A DNA stretch of 64,000 nt from JAKQEM01 sp964391185 (lineage in GTDB: Bacteria > Patescibacteriota > Gracilibacteria > Peribacterales > Peribacteraceae), in the NCBI GenBank assembly GCA_964391185.1, contig CAYMIX010000003.1, forward strand, positions 1 to 64,000, in the 5' to 3' direction. Numbering within the stretch: position 1 is the stretch's first letter; the number at the start of each line of letters is the position of its first letter. A program made the position numbers and the translations under genes. Positions 53,497 through 62,214 of the stretch are shown piece after piece. Below the pieces are notes generated by a model that searched no databases, was not told the origin of the DNA, and saw nothing but the letters and a program-made list of their open reading frames with translations.

Positions 53497-53915
53497 TGAC
53501 TAAACGTCGCTTCACGGAAGATAGCTGGCGCAAAGAACCGTGGCTTAAAGGCCTCGTGTCTGCCTTGCGTGCATGTAAAACAGATGAAGATATGGAAAAT
53601 ATGCTGCGCGATGTTGCGACTCTGAGTGAACTGCAAGCATGGGGAGAGCGTCTCGAAGTTGCGCGTTTGTTATCCCGTGGACTTAGCTATCGTCAGGTCG
53701 CAGCGCAAACTGGTGCAAGTACGACAACCGTTACGCGCGTCGCGAATTTCTTGGAGAATGGCGAAGGTGGTTACCGCAAAATTTTGAATACGCATCGTCA
53801 TCACCGCATGAAGGTTGATGTGCGAAAATCGGAGCCAGCTCCAGAGGTAACATCAGATTCTCCAGCAGCTGAACGACATATTTCACCGTTGCAGAAGTAT
53901 CTTGATAGAAAATAA
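53496..53915 (+). CDS. TrpR-related DNA-binding protein (YerC/YecD family)
   Basis: A 139 aa regulator-like protein. The core LVSALRACKTDEDMENMLRD, TLSELQAWGERLEVARLLSR and the helix-turn-helix GLSYRQVAAQTGASTTTVTR match the YerC/YecD family, distant from tryptophan repressor. The effector and target genes are unknown. About 45 extra residues (Pro/Glu/His-rich, ending PLQKYLDRK) follow the domain. It sits between the htrA divergent region and ribD, so it may control either, but nothing in the sequence proves this. Confidence 0.88.
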   Translation: MTKRRFTEDSWRKEPWLKGLVSALRACKTDEDMENMLRDVATLSELQAWGERLEVARLLSRGLSYRQVAAQTGASTTTVTRVANFLENGEGGYRKILNTHRHHRMKVDVRKSEPAPEVTSDSPAAERHISPLQKYLDRK

Positions 53916-53939
53916 TTCTTTTTTGGTATGCTCATGCGT

Positions 53940-54932
53940 ATGACAGATCATCATTTTTTCATGCGTCGTTGTTGCGAGCTTGCTGAACAAGGCCGAGGCA
54001 AAACAGGAACCAATCCGATGGTTGGTGCGGTACTCATGCGCGATGCTAAAATTATTGCTGAAGGTTTTCATGAAGCATTTGGAAAAGTGCATGCTGAACG
54101 TGCATTGCTTGAATCGTTCAATGACGTTCAACCTGATGACATTCTGTATGTGAATCTTGAGCCATGTTGTCATACAGGCAAGACGCCGCCATGCACGGAT
54201 ATTATGTTGGAGCGTGGCATCAAGCATGTTGTCTACGGAATGCAAGATCCTGATACTCGTGTGAGCGGAAAGGGGATTGAGTTACTTCGCTCAAAGGGAG
54301 TCAAAGTAATTGGTCCGGTGATGCGTGCATCTTGTGAGCGGTTGAATAGGGGATTCATTTCATTACAAAAAAACAAGCGTCCATACATCACATTGAAAAA
54401 GGGAATGATGCTTGACGGTCGTAGTGCGAATATAGACGGAGCGCGGTTGATAATTACGTCGAAAGAGCAGGACATCTGGTCACATACATTTCTTCGTTCG
54501 CAGCACGATGCGATTCTTGTTGGCATCGGAACGATTCTGAAAGATAATCCGATTCTTGATTGTCGATTCGATTCTCTGAAACGTGATCTGCATCCGTATC
54601 GAATAATTCTCGATGCTCGTTTGCAGATTCCTCTCGAGTCACATGTCGCGAGCGATGAGCATTCCAATAGGACAATAGTCATTCATGGTCCTGTTATCAA
54701 TCATGAAATGGATGTGACGATCAAAGAATTGCTCAGTTGTGGTGTGCGTGCCATCGAAGTGCCAATTGTTGACGATGTGTTTGAGTGGGCTGCACTTTGG
54801 CAACTATTATCGATGCCTGTTCGTGACTACAGCGGGATTGCGAGTGTACTAGTGGAAGGTGGAGAGAGGACGTGGGAGGCGTTTACAAAAGCGGGGATGG
54901 AGGATGAAGAAGTAGTGTTGGTTGGTAAGTAA
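53940..54932 (+). CDS. ribD: Riboflavin biosynthesis deaminase/reductase, C-terminally short
   Basis: Catalyses the deamination and ribose-reduction steps of riboflavin synthesis. The deaminase domain has the zinc motifs HAERALLE and PCCHTGKTPPC. The reductase domain is recognisable from PYITLKKGMMLDGRSA, RSQHDAILVGIGTILKDNP and VLVEGGERTWEAF. I start it at the ATG at 53940 (MTDHHFFMRRCC), 7 nt after a TATGCT box (53927-53932). At 330 aa it lacks roughly the last 35-45 residues of E. coli or Bacillus RibD and stops within 10 nt of a dispersed repeat, so a repeat insertion may have cut it. Whether the reductase still works is open. Confidence 0.92.
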   Translation: MTDHHFFMRRCCELAEQGRGKTGTNPMVGAVLMRDAKIIAEGFHEAFGKVHAERALLESFNDVQPDDILYVNLEPCCHTGKTPPCTDIMLERGIKHVVYGMQDPDTRVSGKGIELLRSKGVKVIGPVMRASCERLNRGFISLQKNKRPYITLKKGMMLDGRSANIDGARLIITSKEQDIWSHTFLRSQHDAILVGIGTILKDNPILDCRFDSLKRDLHPYRIILDARLQIPLESHVASDEHSNRTIVIHGPVINHEMDVTIKELLSCGVRAIEVPIVDDVFEWAALWQLLSMPVRDYSGIASVLVEGGERTWEAFTKAGMEDEEVVLVGK

Positions 54933-54937
54933 AAGCG

Positions 54938-55032
54938 GTGTCACCCTGAGGTGCGAGCGATGTGATGGTTCGTGGCCCCGCGACGGGGCACCTCACCATG
55001 ACACATCGATGCGAGCCACGAAGGGCGACACA
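54938..55032. repeat. Dispersed intergenic repeat between ribD and ribBA
   Basis: Near-identical to 28687-28786. It contains an inner hairpin GGCCCCG-CGA-CGGGGC and outer GTGTCACCCTGAGG ... CACCATGACAC. It may serve as terminator for the two convergent genes. Confidence 0.88.
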
Positions 55033-55037
55033 TTTGT

Positions 55038-56246
55038 TTACAGGTGAATCGTGTGTCCCATTTTCTTACGTTTCGTTTCTATATATTTCTTCTGACGTTC
55101 AGTCATGTTTTCGACGACGATGGAAACTTGCTCGGTGACTTCGATTCCGAAACCTTGGAGTCCACCCATCTTTTTTGGGTTGTTTGTCATCAAGCGCATT
55201 TTCCCCACGCCGAGATCTCGTAGGATCTGTGCGCCGATGCCGTACTCGCGTAGGTCTTCAGGGAAGCCCAAGCGTTCGTTTGCCTCGACGGTATCGAGAC
55301 CTTCATTTTGCTGAAGCGCATACGCTTTGATTTTGTTTGCGAGTCCAATGCCACGGCCTTCTTGTTTCATGTAGAGGATGACTCCTGTTCCTTCTTTGGA
55401 AATCATATCCATCGCTTTCTTGAGCTGTCCGCCACAATCGCAGTGAACGGAATGCAGGACATCACCTGTGAAACATTCGGAGTGCACACGGACGAGTGTT
55501 GGTTTTTTTGCGTCAATGACACCCATGGTGATGGCGGTATGTTCCATGTTGTGCAATGTGTCACGGTAGACACTGAGATGCCAAAGACCACTTTCCGTTT
55601 CAAGGTTTGCTTCCGCTTCGCGTTCGATAAAGCGTTCATTCTTACGACGAAATGCGATGATGTCTGCGATAGCAATAATAATGAGACCATGCTTGTCCGC
55701 AAATTCTCGCAGAGCGGGTAGACGCATCATGGTGCCATCTTCATGCATGAGTTCGCTGATGACCGCACCTTGGCGCATGCCTGCAAGATGACACAGATCG
55801 ACTGATGCTTCGGTGTGACCTGCGCGCGTTAGTACGCCGCCCTGTTGTGCGCGGAGCGGGAAGACATGACCGGGGCGCGTGAGGTCTGCAGGTTGTGCAT
55901 CAGGATGAATTGCCGTATGAATGGTGGTCGTGCGATCCTTAGCCGAGATGCCAGTATCAGTACCATTTTTTGCTTCAATACTCACAGTAAATGATGTACC
56001 ACGACGCGATGTGTTGTTGCTGACCATCGGTGGTAAATCCAATTGATCGGCGATCTCGTTACTTAAAGCTAAGCATACGACGCCTCCTGTTTGCCTGATG
56101 ATGAAGGCCATTTGCTCTTCGGTGACGCTTTCTGCGGCGACGACCAAATCCCCTTCGTTCTCACGGTTTTCATCATCGACCACGATAATCATTCCGCCCT
56201 CTTTGAGAGCTTTTAGCGCATCAGGAATGGAAGCAAAAGGAGTCAT
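55038..56246 (-). CDS. ribBA: Bifunctional DHBP synthase / GTP cyclohydrolase II
   Basis: Makes both precursors of riboflavin, from ribulose 5-phosphate and from GTP. The start at 56246 (MTPFASIPDALKALKEGGMI) gives 402 aa, a normal RibBA length, where the longer open frame would not. The RibB half has IIVVDDENRENEGDLV and HVFPLRAQQGGVLTRAGHTE. The RibA half has the zinc motif ECFTGDVLHSVHCDCGGQL and EGRGIGL. The last gene of ribE-ribH-ribBA; a 61 bp gap with a fragment of the dispersed repeat separates it from ribH. Confidence 0.97.
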   Translation of the reverse strand: MTPFASIPDALKALKEGGMIIVVDDENRENEGDLVVAAESVTEEQMAFIIRQTGGVVCLALSNEIADQLDLPPMVSNNTSRRGTSFTVSIEAKNGTDTGISAKDRTTTIHTAIHPDAQPADLTRPGHVFPLRAQQGGVLTRAGHTEASVDLCHLAGMRQGAVISELMHEDGTMMRLPALREFADKHGLIIIAIADIIAFRRKNERFIEREAEANLETESGLWHLSVYRDTLHNMEHTAITMGVIDAKKPTLVRVHSECFTGDVLHSVHCDCGGQLKKAMDMISKEGTGVILYMKQEGRGIGLANKIKAYALQQNEGLDTVEANERLGFPEDLREYGIGAQILRDLGVGKMRLMTNNPKKMGGLQGFGIEVTEQVSIVVENMTERQKKYIETKRKKMGHTIHL

Positions 56247-56307
56247 AAAGAAGTAAGTAGCTACTGAGAAGGTCATGGTTCGTCTCCGCTCACCAAGACA
56301 TTTAGTT

Positions 56308-56778
56308 TTATTTCCGAATTTTTTGCAATTCTGCGAGTGACCAAAGAACAGCGCGGGCAGCCTCGAAGCCTTTATTATGAGGACCAGCTGCACGCTCTTT
56401 CGCTTGCTCAATATTCATCACATGGAGTATCTCAAACGCGAATGGTTTCTTGTATTGTACTTGGAGATTCATCATTGCTTGTGCCGTCGTCGTCGCAAGG
56501 GCTTCTGCGTGTTTTGTTTCTCCTTGGAGGATAATCCCAAAACCAATTAATGCATCGACATGTTCGATGAGCGCACTGCCGATCAGAGGTACTTCGAACG
56601 ATCCTGGCGCATCATGAAGGCGTATATTTGATGGATTGATTCCCGCATCTATCAACGTTTTTCGTGCAGTATCAACCATCGCATCAAGAACATCCCGATG
56701 CCACATTGATGTAATAATTCCGATCTTCCACGAAGCATCGATATTTGCCGGTAAATCACTTGGTGCGTGTCCGCTCAT
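56308..56778 (-). CDS. ribH: 6,7-dimethyl-8-ribityllumazine synthase
   Basis: Penultimate step of riboflavin synthesis. A 156 aa protein with ASWKIGIITSMWHRDVLDAM, APGSFEVPLIGSAL, GFGIILQGETKHAEALA (the catalytic His region) and a GPHNKGFEAARAVL end. The ATG at 56778 overlaps the TGA of ribE by 4 bp, so the pair is translationally coupled. Confidence 0.96.
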   Translation of the reverse strand: MSGHAPSDLPANIDASWKIGIITSMWHRDVLDAMVDTARKTLIDAGINPSNIRLHDAPGSFEVPLIGSALIEHVDALIGFGIILQGETKHAEALATTTAQAMMNLQVQYKKPFAFEILHVMNIEQAKERAAGPHNKGFEAARAVLWSLAELQKIRK

Positions 56779-57356
56779 ATGCGCTTGGAGAGAGAGGCGA
56801 TAATGTATCGACCGAGAATATCTGTTTCGATATTGACGCTATCACCAACTTGTAAGTCTCCAAGTGTCGTGTGTTCGCGTGTGTGGGGGATAAGAGCGAT
56901 CATGCAGCTGTCGCCTTGGGCTGTTGCAATTGTGAGTGATACGCCATCAATACAGATGGAGCCTTTTGGAACAACAAATGTTGCGAGGTCTTCTGGCAGT
57001 GCGAGCGTAAGCGTTGTGCCTTGTCCATCATTTTCGACTGATGCGATGGTGGCCGTTCCTTCGACATGTCCTTGTACCACATGCCCTTCGAAGCGTCCAT
57101 TAGCTTTAAGTGATCGTTCGAGGTTCACGTAATCACCACGCATTAGAGCGTTGAAATTCGTCTTATTCCATGTCTCTTTGACGACATCAAAGGACATCGA
57201 CGTTGTATCAAAGGCGACGACGGAAAGGCATACGCCGGAGACACAGATGCTTGTTCCTATCCGGATATCGTCAAAGATCGCAGGTCGCTCGACTGTCAGG
57301 CCAGTGGGGCTGATGTTGAGGATTTTGGCCGTCGTTTCAACAATCCCGGTAAACAT
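56775..57356 (-). CDS. ribE: Riboflavin synthase alpha chain
   Basis: Converts two lumazine molecules to riboflavin. From the ATG at 57356 (MFTGIVETTAKILNI) it has 193 aa and two barrel repeats, with IGTSICVSGVCLSVVAFD in the first and PKGSICIDGVSLTIATAQGD in the second, and GHVVQGHVEGTA between. A TATACT box ends 8 nt before the ATG, so the mRNA is likely leaderless and there is no room for an FMN riboswitch. Confidence 0.96.
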   Translation of the reverse strand: MFTGIVETTAKILNISPTGLTVERPAIFDDIRIGTSICVSGVCLSVVAFDTTSMSFDVVKETWNKTNFNALMRGDYVNLERSLKANGRFEGHVVQGHVEGTATIASVENDGQGTTLTLALPEDLATFVVPKGSICIDGVSLTIATAQGDSCMIALIPHTREHTTLGDLQVGDSVNIETDILGRYIIASLSKRI

Positions 57357-57364
57357 GGCATCAC

Positions 57365-57394
57365 AGTATACCGTACAAAGCAAGAAACTGTCAG
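57365..57394 (-). promoter_or_regulatory. Promoter of ribE-ribH-ribBA, leaderless
   Basis: Minus strand CTGACA (57389-57394), 18 bp, TATACT (57365-57370). The ribE ATG follows after 8 nt. Confidence 0.7.
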
Positions 57395-57419
57395 CGTATG
57401 TCTGCGATTTGTTCGGTCA

Positions 57420-58130
57420 TTATTGATGATTGCTGATTGGATACATGATGCGATTTCCGACGCGATAGAGGAACTCGAACCATTTGCTCCAGAGTCGATT
57501 ACTAAGGGGTAGTGTCCCATCCCTGGCATATTGTTGAGCAATTTTTCCAAATGTCTCACCGTATCTGCGCATCAGTTCGATTGTCTTGGGACGTTTATCG
57601 ACGACGAGCCCAAATGTTCCTTTGCCCACAACACTCTTCGGTTCAAAATGTCGTAGAACAATACTGCCATCGTAGTACTTGATCGCTTCTGCCATGTGCA
57701 ATGTGGTGAGATACATCAACGCTTGCCACGCGATCATCGGTGCGCCCCCAGTGTAGATGAGTCCGAATGGCTTTCCTTTGAATTGGCCTTTGGAGTGCGT
57801 TTCTGTATCGAGTCCGAATGCTCCGATTCGATCGATAAAATTTTTCAAATGTGATGGTACGGAGAAGTTCCAGATAGGCGTAACAAATACGACGCCAGAT
57901 GCGCTTCGGATTAATGTTTTGATGCGGTGGTAATCAGGCTCACAGGATTCTTCATGGTAGTCAGCGAGCGTGAAGTGATGGAGGTTGAGATCCTTGAGTC
58001 TGATCTTCTGGAAGGTCACTTCCGGAACACGTTTGAGTCCGTCGATGAATTGATCGGCAAGATAGTCACTATTACTTGGTTCGTTTGTCCCAGCGACAAT
58101 GATTGCGATCAAGTTATTGGATGGTGTCAT
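57420..58130 (-). CDS. NAD(P)H-dependent FMN reductase-like flavoprotein
   Basis: A 236 aa flavodoxin-fold protein from the ATG at 58130 (MTPSNNLIAIIVAGT). It has an FMN-phosphate loop AGTNEPSNSDYLADQF and VVFVTPIWNFSVPSHLKNFIDR, typical of NADPH-dependent FMN/quinone reductases. Its substrate is unknown. It lies 63 bp upstream of ribE on the same strand, which fits use of the flavin made by the cluster. A TATACT box (58138-58143, minus strand) lies 7 nt before the ATG, with a weak -35. Confidence 0.88.
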   Translation of the reverse strand: MTPSNNLIAIIVAGTNEPSNSDYLADQFIDGLKRVPEVTFQKIRLKDLNLHHFTLADYHEESCEPDYHRIKTLIRSASGVVFVTPIWNFSVPSHLKNFIDRIGAFGLDTETHSKGQFKGKPFGLIYTGGAPMIAWQALMYLTTLHMAEAIKYYDGSIVLRHFEPKSVVGKGTFGLVVDKRPKTIELMRRYGETFGKIAQQYARDGTLPLSNRLWSKWFEFLYRVGNRIMYPISNHQ

Positions 58131-58434
58131 AGCTGAAAGTATAGAGGTAAGGATGTCAGGAAGTAAGGCAGTAAGCCAATTTCCTTTATACTTCCACACT
58201 TCGATACATTCGAACTCACAGATCGACTTTGCTTTGATGACGAACATGCTGTGACAGTATTTTTTTCTTCGCTATTTTTTCGACTTTGTGACTGGGGCAT
58301 GCCATCGTTGACAGTGCGAATAATCACTGCTGATGATTTCTTGATGGGTTGGGCATGCTCCAATATCTTGGGGTCTGTTTGGTTCACAGGCACTACATCG
58401 TGTATTTTACTTGTCATACCTTCTTTCTATCATT
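58131..58434. other. Divergent region between the flavoprotein gene and nrdJ
   Basis: 304 bp without a gene. A TTGGTT (58378-58383), 18 bp, TATTTT (58402-58407) pair is a possible nrdJ promoter, followed by the pyrimidine-rich leader CATACCTTCTTTCTATCATT. I do not see clear NrdR boxes or a cobalamin riboswitch. Confidence 0.45.
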
Positions 58435-61400
58435 ATGAACCCGAACGCAGTATCCTCTTCCACTTCCCGCTCCGACCAAGGGTCTATTTTGGACGGTATT
58501 GAAGGTACAACAGATGCCCGCCCAGGCCTCTCGGTTCGTCGCATGTTTACAACGCCGGGCAGTGATCCGTTGGAGGAAGTGCGTTATGAATATCGGACGA
58601 GCCGCATCAAAAATACAGATGGTTCTGTGGTGTTCGAAATGGAGAATGCAGAAATTCCATCTGATTGGAGCCAGGTCGCAACGGATATCGTGGTCAGCAA
58701 ATATTTCCGCAAGGCGGGCGTTCCTCAGCGCGACAAAGATGGCAATATTATGAAAAATGAAAAAGGAGAAGTGGTGACAGGTCCCGAGCGTTCTGTAAAA
58801 CAGGTTGTTCGTCGCCTTGCAGGATGTTGGAGATTCTGGGGAGAGACACATGAGTATTTTGCAACAACACAAGACGCACAAGCATTCGAAGACGAACTCA
58901 GTTACATGCTCGTGCACCAGATGGCTGCACCAAACAGTCCGCAATGGTTTAACACGGGTATCAATTATGCGTATGGCATCACGGGTCCTGCTCAAGGTCA
59001 CTATTATTGTGATCCAGTAACCGGAGAGGTAAAAAAAAGCAGTGATGCATACACACATCCGCAGCCTCACGCGTGTTTCATTCAGTCTGTGTCTGATGAC
59101 ATGGTGAATGAAGGAGGTATCATGGATTTGTGGATTCGCGAAGCTCGTCTTTTCAAATATGGATCTGGGACAGGAACAAACTTTAGCAACATTCGTGGTG
59201 ATGGTGAGCCATTGTCACATGGTGGAAAAAGTTCCGGTCTTATGAGTTTCCTCAAAATTGGTGATCGCGCGGCAGGTGCCATCAAGTCCGGCGGTACAAC
59301 GCGCCGCGCTGCAAAGATGGTGTGTTTAGATCTTGATCACCCGGATATTGAAGAATTCATCAACTGGAAAGTAAAAGAGGAGAAAAAAGTCGCGGCACTG
59401 GTGAAAGCGGGTTACAGCTCAGATTTCAATGGTGAAGCATATTCGACCGTTTCCGGACAGAATTCCAATAACTCTGTTCGCGTGCCACATTCATTCTTTG
59501 AATCAGTGGAAAAAGATAGCGATTGGAACCTTTTGTGGCGCACAGAACGCAAAAAGGCACTCGCAGAAAAGCGCGAACCAAAGCCATGTAAGACACTCAA
59601 GGCTCGCGATCTCTGGGACCAGATCGGATACGCTGCTTGGTCCTGTGCCGATCCAGGTCTTCAGTACGACACGACAATTAACGATTGGCACACGTGCCCA
59701 GAAGATGGACGTATTAATGCATCGAACCCATGCAGCGAATACATGTTCCTTGATAACACTGCATGCAACCTCGCATCACTAAACCTGATGAAGTTCTACA
59801 ACGATGAACACGGAACAATCGATGTCGAACGCTACCAGCATGCAGCGCGCTTGTGGACGATTGTGCTCGAAATCTCCGTGCTCATGGCACAGTTCCCCAG
59901 CAAAGAAATCGCAGAGCTCAGCTATCGCTTCCGGACACTTGGCTTGGGTTACGCAAACCTTGGTGCGATGCTCATGCGCATGGGTATTCCGTATGATAGC
60001 GATCAGGGTCGTGCAATCGGTGGAGCGCTCACTGCCATTCTCACAGGAGAGTCCTATGCAACATCTGGTGAAATGGCTCGCAACCTTGGCGCATTCCCAG
60101 GTCACTCGAAGAATCGCGAACACATGCTCCGCGTGATCCGCAATCACCGTCGTGCTGCATACGATGCACCAGCAAAAGAATACGAAGGATTGCACGTAAA
60201 CCCAGTAGGACTCGACCAAGAGGAAACACCTTCATACTTGCTCGAAGTCGCCAAGGAATGTTGGGACCGCGCGCTCGCCATTGGCGAAGAGCATGGTTAT
60301 CGCAATGCGCAAGTTACGGTTATTGCTCCAACAGGAACAATCGGACTTCTCATGGATTGCGACACGACAGGCATCGAACCAGACTTCGCACTCGTGAAGT
60401 TCAAGAAGCTTGCAGGAGGTGGTTACATGAAGATCGCGAACCAATCCGTAGAACCAGCGCTCATCGCACGTGGATATGTGCCAGCACAAGTAAAAGACAT
60501 CATGAAGTATGTGATGGGGACGCTATCGCTCGAAGGCGCACCACACATCAATCGCAAGAGTTTGCGCGAGAAAAACTTCACCGATGAAGATATCGCGAAG
60601 ATCGAGAAGCAATTGCCACAAGTCTTCGAGCTTTCATTCGCCTTCAACCGCTGGGTTCTTGGTGACGAAGCACTCAAGCGTTTTGGTATCACTGATGCGC
60701 AGATGGATGATCCATCATTCAATTTGCTTCGCGCACTTGGTTTCAGCAAAGAACACATCGAGGAAGCAAACGTTGTTGTCTGTGGACACATGACGGTCGA
60801 AGGTGCTCCACACCTCAAGCATGAACACGTTCCAGTCTTCGATTGTGCGAACAAGTGTGGAAAGATTGGTCAGCGCTTTATTGCATGGGACGGACACATT
60901 CGCATGATGGCTGCAGCTCAGCCATTTATCTCCGGAGCTATCTCCAAGACGATCAACTTGCCACACGAAGCGACCGTTGAAGATATCAAGAACGCATATT
61001 TCCTCAGCTGGAAGCTCGGTCTCAAGGCGAATGCGTTGTACCGCGATGGTTCCAAGATGAGCCAGGCGCTCAGCAACAAGACGGAAGAAGATAAGAAAGA
61101 AGAACGCGAAGTCGTTATCCAAGAAAAGATTGTCTACAAAGAAATGCTGCGCCGTCGCAAGCTCCCTGCTGAGCGCATGGCGATCGCACACAAGTACAGC
61201 ATCGCGGGCCACGAAGGCTACGTACACGTTGGTATGTATGAAGATGGCACTCCTGGGGAGATCTTCATCAAGATGAGCAAGGAAGGCTCTACGCTCAGCG
61301 GAGTGATGGACACGCTCGCACTTAGCTTGTCTATGAACCTCCAGTACGGCGTGCCCTTGGAAGTCCTCTGCGAGAAGCTCGTACATTCACGCTTCGAACC

Positions 61401-61809
61401 GATGGGTATGACATCGAACAAAGAAATCCCGATGGTGAAGTCCGTCATGGACTATCTTGGTCGCTGGCTTGCGCTCAAGTTCCTCACAAAGGACAAAGCG
61501 ATGCAGTTCCATAATCATGACCTTGTCGACAAAGCGTACCGCGAAGGCAGCAAGAGCAAGGATGCATTCGCAATGCGCTTGCCGGTCGTCGATGAAGGAT
61601 CCTCCGCACAGCCAAACCTCTTCGGAGGCACAGAAGAAACAACGTCTTCTTCTGTCATGGAGACAGAAGCAGCGCCATCGAAGCTCGAAATAGCAAAGCA
61701 GCAAGGCTTCACGGGATCTATCTGCAGCGGATGTGGATCGACTAAGATGAAACGCAATGGATCGTGTGAAGTATGTCTCGATTGTGGAGCGACGAGTGGG
61801 TGTAGCTAA
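58435..61809 (+). CDS. nrdJ: Vitamin B12-dependent (class II) ribonucleotide reductase
   Basis: Makes deoxyribonucleotides using adenosylcobalamin, so it works with or without oxygen. From the ATG at 58435 (MNPNAVSSSTSRSDQG) it is 1124 aa, the long form. Active-site regions are PHACFIQSVSDDMVNEGGIM, GGTTRRAAKMVCLDLDHPD, NPCSEYMFLDNTACNLASLN and IAPTGTIGLLMDCDTTGIEP. The C-terminal zinc ribbon has CSGC and CEVCLDCG pairs. No cobalamin synthesis genes are seen, so the cofactor is probably taken from the environment or a host. A repeat lies directly downstream. Confidence 0.96.
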   Translation: MNPNAVSSSTSRSDQGSILDGIEGTTDARPGLSVRRMFTTPGSDPLEEVRYEYRTSRIKNTDGSVVFEMENAEIPSDWSQVATDIVVSKYFRKAGVPQRDKDGNIMKNEKGEVVTGPERSVKQVVRRLAGCWRFWGETHEYFATTQDAQAFEDELSYMLVHQMAAPNSPQWFNTGINYAYGITGPAQGHYYCDPVTGEVKKSSDAYTHPQPHACFIQSVSDDMVNEGGIMDLWIREARLFKYGSGTGTNFSNIRGDGEPLSHGGKSSGLMSFLKIGDRAAGAIKSGGTTRRAAKMVCLDLDHPDIEEFINWKVKEEKKVAALVKAGYSSDFNGEAYSTVSGQNSNNSVRVPHSFFESVEKDSDWNLLWRTERKKALAEKREPKPCKTLKARDLWDQIGYAAWSCADPGLQYDTTINDWHTCPEDGRINASNPCSEYMFLDNTACNLASLNLMKFYNDEHGTIDVERYQHAARLWTIVLEISVLMAQFPSKEIAELSYRFRTLGLGYANLGAMLMRMGIPYDSDQGRAIGGALTAILTGESYATSGEMARNLGAFPGHSKNREHMLRVIRNHRRAAYDAPAKEYEGLHVNPVGLDQEETPSYLLEVAKECWDRALAIGEEHGYRNAQVTVIAPTGTIGLLMDCDTTGIEPDFALVKFKKLAGGGYMKIANQSVEPALIARGYVPAQVKDIMKYVMGTLSLEGAPHINRKSLREKNFTDEDIAKIEKQLPQVFELSFAFNRWVLGDEALKRFGITDAQMDDPSFNLLRALGFSKEHIEEANVVVCGHMTVEGAPHLKHEHVPVFDCANKCGKIGQRFIAWDGHIRMMAAAQPFISGAISKTINLPHEATVEDIKNAYFLSWKLGLKANALYRDGSKMSQALSNKTEEDKKEEREVVIQEKIVYKEMLRRRKLPAERMAIAHKYSIAGHEGYVHVGMYEDGTPGEIFIKMSKEGSTLSGVMDTLALSLSMNLQYGVPLEVLCEKLVHSRFEPMGMTSNKEIPMVKSVMDYLGRWLALKFLTKDKAMQFHNHDLVDKAYREGSKSKDAFAMRLPVVDEGSSAQPNLFGGTEETTSSSVMETEAAPSKLEIAKQQGFTGSICSGCGSTKMKRNGSCEVCLDCGATSGCS

Positions 61810-61810
61810 G

Positions 61811-61911
61811 TGTCTATTCTTCGAGGCCCACACGTCATGGTGAGGTGTGAATCGGAGCGTAGCGACGATGAGCCCCGAATCCATAGTGTGGGCACCTCAA
61901 GATGACACTCG
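61811..61911. repeat. Dispersed repeat downstream of nrdJ
   Basis: The intergenic copy closest to the one embedded in mutY: TTCGAGGCCCACACGTCATG, GTGAATCGGAGCGTAGCGAC, CACCTCAAGATGACACTCG. The arms CCACAC and GTGTGG pair. Confidence 0.87.
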
Positions 61912-62029
61912 ATTAGAATTCAAATAGATATCAGGAAATGAAGGAACCAGAGAGCACCGAGAGGGCTTTTTGGTTTATCAGGAATTCTTTGAAAGATGTA
62001 TACTCCATCTATTCTTTCCCATCAGTTTT

Positions 62030-62191
62030 ATGAAAAAAGACTCCTGGCTCTATTCAGATAACTTCCTCAAGCGAGCATTCGCAATCTGGGGCTATAACGC
62101 AGTCGCCGGAGCAATCATTGGTCTCCCAATTGCGATTATTGCCATGCTCATTGGAATGACTGTCGCACGCACTATTGAAATGGCTCCCTGA
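62030..62191 (+). CDS. Small single-helix membrane protein
   Basis: A 53 aa protein from the ATG at 62030 (MKKDSWLYSDNFLKRAFAIW). One membrane helix (AVAGAIIGLPIAIIAMLIGM). A TATACT lies at 61999-62004 and a C/T-rich stretch (TCTTTCCC) precedes the start. Function unknown. The 62215 gene follows after 23 nt, so the two are probably one operon. Confidence 0.6.
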   Translation: MKKDSWLYSDNFLKRAFAIWGYNAVAGAIIGLPIAIIAMLIGMTVARTIEMAP

Positions 62192-62214
62192 GACGTTTTT
62201 ATTCTCAATTTTCT

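Noticed and set aside
57357..57419. FMN riboswitch before ribE
   Set aside because: Only 63 bp are available between genes and the -10 box lies 8 nt before the start. No RFN-like conserved segments are seen.
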